The notes under the pieces: generated by a model
What the model was told of the DNA's origin: nothing
Database searches by the model: none
The model's input: only the letters and a program-made list of their open reading frames with translations
DNA from: Mercurialis annua
Lineage: Eukaryota > Streptophyta > Magnoliopsida > Malpighiales > Euphorbiaceae
Length of the DNA stretch: 64,000 nt
Direction of reading: 5' to 3'
Assembly: GCF_937616625.2 (NCBI RefSeq)
Contig: NC_065571.1
Span: 26,114,201-26,178,200 of the forward strand
Shown: piece by piece, positions 1-10,196 of the stretch
Layout of the letters: each line of letters begins with the position of its first letter
How positions within the stretch are numbered: the stretch's first letter is position 1
Made by a program: the position numbers and the translations under genes

Positions 1-120
1 TTTGTTTCGTAACCTTTTAACGTTTGGATTTTTTTCGTAACGTTTATAAACGTTTGGCGTACATCGCTAAAAATGTGAAATGTTTGTATTTGTTTTGTAA
101 CGTTTGTAAACGTTTGGCTT
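1..120 (+). repeat. 60-bp satellite array, left edge
   Basis: About two monomers of the satellite that fills the rest of the window are visible, with the recurring words AAACGTTTGG and TTTCGTAACG. The array is cut at base 120 by the E1 retrotransposon and resumes in the same orientation at 10197. The last five bases (GGCTT, 116-120) are one copy of the E1 target duplication. Confidence 0.95.
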
Positions 121-248
121 TGTAATACCCCGTAAATGTTTTAAATATTTTATTTATAAGTTCTTGAAATTCTTTTGGTTCAGTTACGGATTCGTGGTTC
201 GAGTAGTGGTTTGATGGGAGTTAAGTTGGTTCGGAGACCGGTTACGTG

Positions 249-390
249 ATGGTCTCGTCTGAGACCATCAAGGTCTCGAACGAGACCTACTTGTTATAGC
301 AGTGTCTCGTTCGAGACACCAAGGTCTCGAACGAGACCTGCTTATTTAAGCAGGGTCTCGTTCGTGACACCAAGGTCTCGAACGAGACCC
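249..390 (+). repeat. E1 promoter-proximal dyad array (5' LTR)
   Basis: Six consecutive 16-18-bp palindromes of the type AGGTCTCGAACGAGACCT, with arms GGTCTCG/CGAGACC around a central AA or TT. Positions include 250-267, 271-288, 302-319, 322-339, 353-370 and 373-390. A further hairpin, CCTGCTTA-TT-TAAGCAGG (336-353), links two of them. The array lies about 130-270 bp into the LTR, around TTGTTATAGCAG (near 291-301), which resembles a TATA-like stretch at the same LTR depth in E4. The 3' LTR has only four dyads. The function is unknown; protein binding, RNA hairpins or replication slippage are all possible. Confidence 0.85.
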
Positions 391-582
391 TTTGGATCAG
401 CTTGCACACGAGCATTATTCTGTTTTGTGATGAGCGATTATTTCGCTTATGATTCAGTCTATGTATTACGCATCTTATTATTCTTTCTTACAAAACGTTC
501 ATTGTTAAACCCTAGTCGTATTTACATTAACGCACACTCCAGATTCCCTAGAATAATTCACTCTCGTTCATCTCAATCATTA

Positions 583-588
583 GTAAGT
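583..588 (+). promoter_or_regulatory. Candidate 5' splice site in E1 LTR
   Basis: GTAAGT about 460 bp into the LTR, matching the plant donor consensus. The 3' LTR keeps it at 7901-7906 in a better context (TTG before GTAAGT). E4 has GTAAGT at a similar depth and E3 has GTAAAG. A donor in the LTR would produce a spliced leader, as described for some plant LTR elements. No RNA evidence is available here. Confidence 0.45.
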
Positions 589-1694
589 ATTCTTTCTCTT
601 AATTCTCTGTTTTGGGTTATAAAACGATACTCAGTAATGTTGATCATTCTCAATCGTTTCTAGATCGAAATTGATTCCGTTTAATCCCGGGGATGATAGA
701 CTCAATTTTCTACGATTCTACACTTTGATTTCGCAATACGGTACGCTATCGATCTCGTTTCAATCGCCGTCGTTCAACCGTATTATTTGCTACTTGAAAC
801 TGATTCTTGTGCAATGTCTCTGCCAATGTTCTCGAACCATAGTTTGATATTTGTTATGATTATTAGCATCCATGATTTATAGAATCGTTAAACTGAATTT
901 TTTGAGCCATGTTGATCCGTTGTGTGAATTGCCGTACGGTTCATCGTCGCCTTGAATTTTCTCACTTCCGTTCCTCTCGTTCTTGTTGCTGCTATTTGTA
1001 GTTCTTGATTGATTTATTAAGTTATGTTTCTAGACTTTTTTAATGCCCTAGGATCATGCTCTAGGTGGTTTAAGATTTTAAGATTTAACTTTGATTTAAG
1101 AATAATGTTCAGTAGCTAAAAAATGGAGTTTTGCTTTGTGAATTCATATGGTTGGCGGGATTATTTGATGTTAAAGGAAGAAGATGGCTAAGTTACCATT
1201 ACAATCATCATATTGTTTTACTTAAAACAAGTTAATGCTTAAGGTTATTTATAATTGATTTTGTTTTAATAATAACTTCCGAATATCGATTGATTTATAA
1301 ATTTGTGATTTGTTAACGATAAGTGTTTTAGACCTTAAGTTAATATAATTATTCGGGTAATTATATTTGTTTTCGAATATCAAAAATGGCTAAATTACAA
1401 TTTAGCCCCTGAACGTTTTAAAACTTATTTAATTAAATTGTTGGTTAGTAACTTTATATTTCGTTTTGAATTAAAAAAAATATAATTGTTTTTAATTTCG
1501 AATATCATTTTGGCATGATATTGGCTAAAGTATAGTTTAGTCCCTAAATTTTTTAAACTAAAAATGGCTAAGTTTTGGTTGTAACTCGGGTTACTTGAAA
1601 TTGAAGTTATTGAGTTCTGCTTTAAAAATGGTTTATTATTTTATCAAATTATTTTATAAATATAAACTCGGGTTTATATTTGATAAACGTTTGA

Positions 1695-1761
1695 GTCGGG
1701 TTAGACATAAGTCACCCGACAAGTGAGGTTAGCTTGGTAGTTATTGGTAACTCGGCTAACC
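1695..1761 (+). other. Double-hairpin module in E1 5' LTR
   Basis: Two adjacent inverted repeats. Hairpin A has arms GTCGGGT (1695-1701) and ACCCGAC (1714-1720) with an inner GAC/GTC. Hairpin B has arms GGTTAGC (1727-1733) and GCTAACC (1755-1761) with an inner AGTTA/TAACT around TTGG. The module recurs in the 3' LTR (9015-9082), in the E1 interior (3971-4032), in both E4 LTRs (52241-52310 and 59557-59626) and in the E4 interior (57222-57290). The arms of hairpin B change together between copies, which suggests a conserved RNA structure. Confidence 0.7.
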
Positions 1762-2243
1762 CACTATTTGAAAATTAATTATTATTTAAAGATTATTTAA
1801 ATAATATTTTCTAAATGGATTTTAAAGCATGAACTCAATAGACTTGTATTAATTGGGCGTTATTTTTGGTGTTGCTCTAGATTGTTTTATTCCAACGTGT
1901 TATTTGTGCAAATCCTATGTGGTGTCTAGTACTCTTTAGAGTTAGGGTCTGTTTTTAATAATTATTTAAATTGTCTAGACCCGTCGACTGTTCGTGCTTC
2001 GGAGACGAATCAGGATTAGTTGCTTGCCGATTATCACGTGGATTAGCAAGCAGTGAGTTTGTACTTACTATTTACCGCTTTATTAAGTAAATTGTTATTC
2101 TAATATATATATAAATATATATTGTATGTATATTTCGAACTGTTTTTCCACTATGGCTTTTAGTTGGAACATGCTACCTAATGGGCATCATTAGAACAGC
2201 GTGCACACCGGTATTGATATAGATAAGGTATGTGAAATGTGGT

Positions 2244-2370
2244 GGTAACTCGGTGTGAGCATAGCTCTGGGGACCAGTAAAGTAACTCGATGTAGCTCAG
2301 CTCTCGCGACTCTGGATATGGATTAAGAGTGGTCGGTCGTAACTCGGTGTAGCTCAGCTCTCGGGACCAG
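2244..2370 (+). repeat. Three-fold short repeat in E1 LTR
   Basis: Three imperfect copies of a 33-36-bp unit beginning GTAACTCGGTGT and containing AGCTCAGCTCTCG, at 2244-2277, 2280-2315 and 2338-2370. The same three copies occur in the 3' LTR near 9470-9595. E4 has a looser counterpart. The function is unknown. Confidence 0.75.
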
Positions 2371-2975
2371 TCCTAACGGATTATGGATATATTTAGTATT
2401 GTAGATTAGGATTCCAACTATTAAAATTAATGTTGTTATTAAATATTTTAAACGGTTTTAATGGTTTTCCACTTGATAAATGTAAATAGTGGTATGAACT
2501 CATCTCAGTATATCTAACCCTGTTTTTTTCCCAATTTTTTCCAGGGTTATGATTTGAGCGAGTAAGCTGCTCTTCGATTGTTTATTTCCTCGGAGGTTTT
2601 AATTTATATTTTAATAAAGTTAGTGAACTGATTTTATTCTTAAACCGTAGTAGTAATTAGAAGTCTTATTGTCTAACGCTTGTTATCAAATTTAATTCAA
2701 TTGATATTTATAACGTTTAAGCATTATTATATTGACTTGGGTTAATATGTATTTATGCCATGTTTAAGACTCAGAGTTGGCTGAGGACTTTTAAAAAATG
2801 TTGAATATTATAAATTGCTAGAATTAGGCTGGAGTCTCGATTGCCCCCGAGCATTGGTTTTTCTTGGAGGTTTATATAATTGTTGGTTATCCGTATGGCT
2901 AGCTACGGATTTTGGTACAACCATACCCATACCCTAGCGCCGGTCACTATCCATGAAAATGGGTCCTGACAAACT

Positions 2976-3007
2976 TGGTATCAGAGCTTTGGTTTCAAAC
3001 CAAGGCC
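2976..3007 (+). promoter_or_regulatory. E1 primer-binding site and adjacent palindrome
   Basis: TGGTATCAGAGC (2976-2987) is complementary to the 3' end of plant initiator tRNA-Met and lies four bases after the 5' LTR. It would prime minus-strand DNA synthesis. It is followed at once by the palindrome TTGGTTTCAAACCAA, with 7-bp arms around a single C, ending in AAGGCC. E4 keeps the same palindrome in the same position. E3 does not. Confidence 0.9.
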
Positions 3008-3970
3008 TTATGCATGTTATGTGTTATGTGTTTTGGCATGATAAGTTGATGTCGTGTCTTAGGAACTACTGCGGAAATAGAATTCGTGTCTTGTCTTTTA
3101 AAACGCCATCTTTTATTTTCAAAACTTTCAGCCTACATCCTATAGTTGATGTCTGTCAGTCTTTAATTAGTGTTGATGCTATGATTGACAATTAATTTCA
3201 CTTGGATGTTGCTTCCTGTGTTTTATCATGTTGGGGTTATTTCACTTGGGTGATTATAATTGTTTTCGATTTCTCGGGAAATCTTAGGCTGGTAAATTTT
3301 TCTAAAACTCATACTTGGGTATGATGTTGTTTGATAAACTTTAGCTTTATGCCACTAATTATTTAATAACGATAGATTATATGGTATTACATTTCTTCTT
3401 TGGCCGTAATTGATGGGTGCTATATATAGCTTAGCACCTATGAGGATGCATTTAGGCGTTAACCTAAACTTTAGATTAAATTTTAAAACGTGTTTTGGTG
3501 GTCATACATTGTTTGACGACATGTTGTTTTAAAAAATTTCATTGAGAATATTGTTTTATCCGATTTGTGTTCCGACACAGAATCATAAGAGAAGTTTGAT
3601 TTTAAATTCTTAAAAAGTTTAAATTTTTGATTGAGTTACCAATAAAAAAAAATTCTTGTATTTTGAAATATTATGTTTGGTCTGGTGTTAACAAGCAATG
3701 ATTTCAAAATGATATTTTATGAGATGAGCCAGTGTTTTAAGAATTTAACATTGAAGTAATTTTATCATGTTGTAGTATATCAGCATTTTAAATTTTTGGG
3801 ATTTACGGAATGGCTATTTGAAATCAAAGATTTGTCACTTGTATTTTAAAGTTCCGTTTAGCGGTTGGTTTAAGTTGAGCTCTCAAATTTGAAAGGATTG
3901 AAACTTTATTAAAATATGTTTTCCGAATTTACAAATATTTTGAATACGTTTTATAAATCGTTTTATTTGG

Positions 3971-4032
3971 TTCGACTTGGGTCACCCAAATTTAGGAGTT
4001 GAGCTTGGTAGTTGCAATGACTCGGCTAGCTC
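3971..4032 (+). other. Double-hairpin module in E1 interior
   Basis: A second copy of the LTR module within the same element. The B arms are GAGTTGAGC (3996-4004) and GCTAGCTC (4025-4032). They pair fully with one bulged G and one T-G wobble, although the outer bases differ from the LTR version (GGTTAGC/GCTAACC). The A part keeps GACTTGGGTC but has lost the outer GTCGG arm. The spacing between arms matches the LTR copy closely. Confidence 0.65.
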
Positions 4033-4939
4033 GATGAGTTTATTGTTTGAGATACTTGGATATCTGTTTTAAAGCAATTGATTAACAAAAAGGGACTTTT
4101 ACAAATTGTGATTTTGTTTTAACCGTGGGGCTCAACAAAACTAAGAAATTTTCGTATTTGACTTAAAATTTCAAAACCAAATTTGAAGCGTACTATGAAA
4201 GAGTAATATAATTACATGGTGATTTAGGAATGAGATTTCTAAAATGTTGTGGCATGTCCTGATTTTGTCTTTTAAGTACGTTTAGGGTTAATTGTGTTCA
4301 ATGGCATGCTTGGGTGAATTACAATTCATAGAATTCGTAATCTGTTGGTAGTAAAATTCGTTGTATAACTCGCTTGTCTGTTGGACTAAGTTAATTATTT
4401 TGTTTTGTCTCTTCGTATGAAGTAGCACGTGAGATGATTTACTCACGTGGACAAGGTTGGCTTACCTTGATGTATGATTCGTGGATCGAAATCTTTGGGT
4501 TTCGATATCGAGGAAGATGAGGGAAATATTCCCTTGGTTTGGCTATTGATTTTTGATTATCCTAGTACGAATATTGGAAACTCTGAACCGAGAAGATAGA
4601 TCAGTGTATTAATACACTGGTGTTTCCATCAAGTCTGATAATGCGATGCAGGAGCTGGCGGTAAATTTTATAGGAAGGTAATTTATGTGCTATTTTCGTT
4701 GGGTATAAGCTTCAATTAGGGTGGAGATTAACTGGATATTTATGCGGAAGAATTGTAACAGAATTATTAGGTTGAGTTGTTATATAGCCTCGAATGTTGC
4801 TAGGTTGCAAGTACGGAGTTTGAGGAATATTTTGAGGAAATCAAGTGCACGTCTCACAGAGTGTAACGTCTAGCAAATATTTTACTGAGAAGTTGATTTC
4901 AATGGTTGGTTTATTAAAATATTTAAAATATTTTCAAAA

Positions 4940-5144
4940 CGTAATTGTGCCCAGACATATCATGAACATGCATTTTGAATGTCACGAATAGAAATGCTTT
5001 GAGCACTACGTATGTTCACTTTATAAAAGATAAATTAATAATTGATACATGCATAATAGTACATGCATCACGTGCATAGAATGATTAGCGTTGGATGCAA
5101 CTCTTTGGAGATGGGAGATGTCATCACCCTGACGCACAATTATG
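4940..5144 (+). other. 205-nt conserved block with long-range stem (E1)
   Basis: The block is bounded by CGTAATTGTGC (4940-4950) and GCACAATTATG (5134-5144), which pair over 11 positions with one G-T wobble. Inside are CATGCAT repeats and GCAACTCTTTGG followed by a small hairpin with GATG/CATC arms. The E4 version is also 205 nt, E2 is 206 nt and E3 is 174 nt. The stem is retained in all, and E3 differs by paired substitutions. The frame is not open. I infer a cis-acting RNA element such as a packaging, dimerisation or export signal; its exact role is unknown. Confidence 0.65.
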
Positions 5145-7477
5145 TAAAATGGATTTTTTAATAAAATATTTTGGGAAATATGTTTTGAAATGAGCTCGCG
5201 AGTCACACTGTGATAAGATGTATTTGTAAAGTTATCGGATTTCAAATGATTTTGAAACTGGTACCGAAAGGTAGCTAGACAAATACTCTGTGATGATGGG
5301 GATGGATATTGAACGTTTACGTTGTGTGTGATTGGTCTTTAGTATCAGAATCTTGTGGTTATAAGTAAGAATGAATTTGAGGTTGCACACGAGATTTAGT
5401 TATGCTAAAGTGCGGTATAGAGTAATTTAGAATAGAAAGCTTTCGTGATAATTTCTGATTTGTGATTTAAGGATTTGTGGTTTAAGGATGTTGGTTATGC
5501 TCATGTGTGTATATACATTACGTTTTTAAAGGAAACTTTATCTTTTCAGATTTGAAATTGTCCAAGTACTTTGACATATGGATATAAAGGTATTTTCATA
5601 AACATGGAGATTGTATCGTTAAATTTTACCCTTCTGAGAAAAGAAAGGAATTTTATCAAATTGGTTTCAAAACAAATGGTAATTTCGTGGGCTTAACGAT
5701 TTCTTCAAATCGTGTTTTATTTACAAATTAAGATTTGTAAGTGACATTAAAATTTTATTATTTTGAAAAAAATCAATGTGTATTTTCAATACGAATGATG
5801 TTTCCACGGTTGGTGCATTTTCAAAAAGGGATAAATAGAATTTTGCAAGTTTGGTTTAAAGAGAACATAAATTTTATCAGTTGAACTGTTTTATAAATTT
5901 ACAAACGTATTGAGAAGTAAGGGAAAATTTCGAATTCAAAATGTGGATATTTTGTAGATTTTCAAGGGTTTATAAACCGATGGATTTCCAATGGTAAAGG
6001 TATTGCGATTTTGAATTAAAAAGGAGGTGTAAGACGTAGAGTCTTTTAAACAGGGTGGAAAATTTTGTATGCAAAATATTTTGTATTAAAAGATTTTATA
6101 CCCCCGGGGGTTGATTTTGAGCATAACTAGCGATCCGGTCGAAGTAAACTTATCGTATTGATCTTTTGTTGTACACGAGGTTATAGTCAACTGATTGAAT
6201 AATTTTGAGAATTTGAGTTCGGTTTGATTATACGAAATAGTTGATTTGAGAATCGGGAATCGCGGTTAATAGGTTTCGACAACCATGATTGGTTCATCGA
6301 TTTTGTTAATTAATGGTGTTATCGTAATGTTGTATATCGTTTTGAGCATGGTTGAACAATTGTTATAAGAGACAAAATTTTATGTTGTCAGATGCAGTCA
6401 ATGTTTAGTGTAGTCGCGACATTATGTTTCTGAGTGATTGGAAGAATCATTTTGATGGATATTGTTTATCATTGATATAGAAATTTATTTTGTTATCATG
6501 AGAGAGGTTCGTTTTTCTTTGAATTGCGATATGAGTTTTTGTGTTGTCGATTCACAAGTTAATAGTATTATCGAATTGGTACTTATCGTTAGAATTAGAT
6601 GATTATTATAAATGTTTGTTTTGGAACCGAAATATTATCTGAAGTTATTGGGTTTTGTTATCGATCATTTTGACGTAGAGATGCTATAAGTAAAAGTAAG
6701 TAAGTGTTTAAGAACGATAGATTTTATCAGCTATGTTTGCAGTGTTATTGTTTAGTTTGAGGCAAAAGAGTTTGAAATTGTAATAATGGTAGTCGAGCTT
6801 AGTGCTTGATCTTGTATTTGATATTGAGGATTTCATAATAGATGATTTTCGAGCTGGTTTTGGAAGCCACTCCGGTATAGAGTTCTTGTGACTCTCAGTT
6901 GAGTAATTGTTGTTATTTTCTCGTTGCGTTGAATTGATATTAGTTGGAGCACCTAATTATTAGAAGCAGAATTTGGTGCATGTGTGTTGTGGTCGCTTTA
7001 TTGCGAATCAGTGTCAGTTTTAAGATTTGAGATTTGTCCTAAATTATCCTAAGTATATCAGCCCAGTGTTGTATATTGAGTTGTTTTATCTTGGTCGATC
7101 TCACTTAGAGTTGCATTATCGTTTATGTCTAGAGAAATTTGTGTCGGTACTTTGGTGACCTTTGTGTATGTCGTTTTTTTGCAACTGGAGGTATTGAGTT
7201 GTTGGAGGGACAACTTGTTGAGTTTTGCTTACGCGTGTGCGTATGTCGTTGAGTATGGAATACCTTTGATTACAGTTGGGTGGTTTCTTGGTGGAGAACT
7301 GTTCTTAAATGACAGAGGTCGTTTGCAGTTTCGTTGTTTTTGTTGTCATGGTTTACGTTGGGTATCTTGTGGATGCGTTTTCATTCGGCTTTGTACATTT
7401 TGTTCAGCTAGACGTGTAACTTTATGCTATGCGATACGTCGATGGTTTTATTTAAATTCGAGGACGAATTTTTAATT

Positions 7478-7489
7478 AGTTGGGAAGAA
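7478..7489 (+). promoter_or_regulatory. E1 polypurine tract
   Basis: The purine-rich AGTTGGGAAGAA directly precedes the 3' LTR. Such tracts prime plus-strand DNA synthesis. It is preceded by AATTCGAGGACGAATTTTT, a dyad-like sequence found just before the tract in E2, E3 and E4 too. Confidence 0.85.
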
Positions 7490-10196
7490 TGTAATACCCC
7501 GTAAATTTTTTATATATTTTATTTATGAGTTCCGGTAATTATTTTGGTTCGGTTACGGATTGTGGTTCGAGCAGTGGTTCGATGGGAGTTAAGTTGGTTT
7601 GGAGACCGGTTACGTGATGATCTCGTCCGAGACCATCAAGGTCTCAAACGAGACCTGCTTGTTATAGCAGTGTCTCGTTCGAGACACCAAGGTCTCGAAC
7701 GAGACCCTTTGGTTAAGCCTGCACACGAGCATTATACAGTTTTGTGATGTGCGATTATTTCGCTTATGATTCAACCTATATATTTACGCATCTTATTATT
7801 CTTTCTCAAAAAAATTTCATTGTTAAACCCTGGCCGTATTTACCCTAACACACACTCCAGATTCCCTAGAATCATTCACTCTCGTTCATCTCAATCATTG
7901 GTAAGTGTTCTTCCTCTTAATTTCTCTGTTTTGGTTTATAAAACGATACTCAGTAATGTTGATCATTCTCAATGGTTTCTAGATCGAAATTGACTCCGTT
8001 TAATCGCAGGGATTATAGACTCAATTCTCTACGATTCTACACTTTGATTTCGCAATACGGTACGCTATCGATCTAGTTTCAATCGCCGTCGTTTAACAGT
8101 ATTATTTGCTACTTGAAACTGATTCTTGTTCAGTGTCTCTGTCGATGTTCTCGAACCATAGTTTGATATTTGTTATGATTATTAGCATCCATGATTGATA
8201 GAATCGTTAAACTGAATTGTTTGAGCCATGTTGATCCGTTGTGTGAATTGCCGTACGGTTCAGCGTCGCCTTGAATTTGCTCACTGTCGTTCCTCTCGTT
8301 CTCGTTGCTGCTATTTGTAGTTCTTGATTGATTTCTTAAGTTATGTTTCTAGACTTGTTTAATTCCATAAGATCATGCTCTAGGTGGTTTAAGATTTTAA
8401 GATTTAACTTTGATTTAAGAATAATGTTCAGTAGCTAAAAAATAAAGTTTTGCTTTGTGAATTCATATGGTTGGCGGGATTGTTTGATGTTAAAGGAAGG
8501 AGATGGCTAAGTTGCCATTGCAATCACCATATTATTTTACTTAAAACAAGTTAATGCTTAAGGTTATTTATAATTGATTTTGTTTTAATAAGAACTTCTG
8601 AATCTCGATTGATTTATTAATTGGTGATTTGTTAACAATAAGTGTTTTACAACTTAAGTTAAAATAATTACTCGGGTGATTATATTTTTTTTGAATATCA
8701 AAAATGGCTAAATTACAATTTAGCCCTTGAACGTTTTTAAAACTTATTTGATTAATTTTTTGGTTAGTAATTTTATATTTTGTTTTGAATAAAAAACAAA
8801 TATAATTGTATTTAATTTCGAATATCATTTTGGCATGATATTGGCTAAAGTATAGTTTAGTCCCTAAATTTTATAAACTAAAAATGGCTAAGTTTTGGTT
8901 GTAACTCAGGTTACTTGAAATTGAAGTTATTGAGTTCTAATTTAAAAATTGTTTATTATTTTATGAAATTATTTTATAAATATAAACTCGGGTTTATATT
9001 TGATAAACGTTTGAGTCGGGTTAGACTTGTGTCACCCGACAAGTTAACTTAGCTTGGTAATTATTGGTAAGTCGGCTAACCCACTATTTAAAAATTAATT
9101 ATTATTTAAAGATTATTTAAATAATATTTTCTAAATGGATTTTAAAGCATGAACTCAATAGACTTGTATTAATTGGGCGTTATTACCTATTGGGTATTTT
9201 TGATGTTGCTCGTCGACTTTTCGTGCTTCGGAGACGAATCAGGATTAGTTGCTTGCTGATTATCACGTGGATTAGCAAGCAGTGAGTTTGTATTTACTAT
9301 TTACCGCTTTATTAAGTAAATTGTTATTTTAATATATAAATATATATTGTATGTATATTTCGAATTGTTTTTCCATTATGACTTTTAGTTGGAACATGCT
9401 ACCTAATGGGCATCATTAGGACTGCGTGCGCATTGGTATTGATCTAGATAAGCTATGTGAAATGTGGTGGTAACTCGGTGTGAGCATAGCTCTGGGGACC
9501 AGTAGAGTAACTCGGTGTAGCTCAGCTCTCGGTACTCTGGATATGGATTAAGAGTGGTCGGTGGTAACTCGGTGTAGTTCAACTCTCGGGACCAGGCCTA
9601 ATGGATTATGGATATATTTAGTATTAGAGATTAGGGTTCCAACTATTATACGTAATGTTGTTATTAAATGTTTTTAACGGTTTTAAAGGTGTTCCACTAG
9701 ATAAATGTAAATAGTGGTATGAACTCATCTCAGAATATATGACCCTGTTGTTTTCCCAATTTCTTCCAGGGTTATGATTTGAGCGAGTCAGCTGCTCTCT
9801 GATTTTTTATTTCCTAAGAGTTTTTACTTTATATTTTCATAAAGTTAGTAAACTGATTTTATTCTTAGAACGCAGTAGTAATTAGAAATCTTATTGTCTA
9901 ACTCTTGTTATCAAATTTAATTCAATTGATATTTATACCGTTTAAGCATTTTTATATTGACTTGGGTTAATATGTATTTATGCCATGTTTAAGACTCAGA
10001 GTTGGCTGAGCACTTTTAAGAAATGTTGAATATTATAAATTGCTAGAATTAGGCTGGAGGCTCGGTTGCCCCCGAGCATTGTTTTTTCTTGCAGGTTTAT
10101 GTAATTGTTGGTTATCCGTAAGGCTAGCTACGGGTTTTGGTACAACCATACCCATACCCTAGCGCCGGTCGCGATCCATGAAAATGGGTTGTGACA
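7490..10196 (+). repeat. E1 3' LTR
   Basis: A 2707-bp LTR copy from TGTAATACCCC to GGTTGTGACA. It has only four of the six dyads (7619-7711), lacks about 105 bp present near 1875-1980 of the 5' LTR, and keeps GTAAGT at 7901. The last 28 bases can fold: GTCGCGA near the end pairs with the terminal TTGTGAC through wobbles, like the perfect GTCACGA/TCGTGAC hairpin of E4. The second copy of the target duplication, GGCTT, follows at 10197. Confidence 0.95.

Larger units (their letters stand above)
121..2971 (+). repeat. E1 5' LTR
   Basis: A 2851-bp terminal repeat from TGTAATACCCC to CCTGACA, directly followed by the primer-binding site. Contents in order: a GC-rich dyad array (249-390), a candidate splice donor (583), a double hairpin (1695-1761), a three-fold 33-36-bp repeat (2244-2370) and a terminal region, ending in CTAGCGCCGGTC, that is similar in E3 and E4. 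Compared with the 3' LTR it carries about 105 extra bp near 1875-1980 and two extra dyads. The end sequence pairs only partly with the opposite arm of the U5 hairpin seen in E4, which suggests decay in this copy. Confidence 0.95.
2972..7489 (+). other. E1 internal region, non-coding
   Basis: This stretch runs from the primer site to the purine tract. It is AT-rich with stops in all frames. The longest frame (7125-7475, 116 codons, rich in Cys, Val and Phe) has no counterpart in the related E2 fragment, and I do not regard it as a gene. What is conserved is non-coding: a double hairpin at 3971-4032, a CACAGAGTGTAACGTCTAG motif near 4855-4875, the 205-nt stem-bounded block at 4940-5144, and the stretch around 5235-5300. 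All of these have counterparts in E2 or E4. Confidence 0.85.
121..10196 (+). mobile_element. E1: complete non-autonomous LTR retrotransposon
   Basis: A full-length LTR element of 10,076 bp. Two LTRs (2851 and 2707 bp) start TGTAATACCCC and end in TGACA. A tRNA-iMet primer site follows the 5' LTR and a purine-rich tract precedes the 3' LTR. The insertion is flanked by a perfect 5-bp duplication, GGCTT, at 116-120 and 10197-10201, and the satellite continues on both sides. The 4.5-kb interior has no reading frame resembling gag, protease, reverse transcriptase or integrase, so this is a large retrotransposon derivative (LARD-like) that would need enzymes in trans. LTR style and primer type fit Ty3/gypsy chromoviruses such as the Tekay/Del group; that lineage is inferred, because no pol domain is present. 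The two LTRs differ by many substitutions and by indels of about 20-105 bp, so the insertion is not recent. Confidence 0.95.

Noticed and set aside
249..390. Resemblance of the dyad arrays to a CRISPR array
   Set aside because: The repeats are contiguous or nearly so, without spacers of constant length, are part of LTRs present twice, and the genome is a plant.
2976..2987. tRNA gene at the TGGTATCAGAGC motifs
   Set aside because: Only the 12-base complement of the tRNA 3' end is present, at LTR borders. This is a primer site, not a tRNA.
7125..7475. A 116-codon frame near the 3' end of E1
   Set aside because: Unusual composition (many Cys, Val, Phe), no domain, and the related sequence in E2 is not open. 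Most likely chance.
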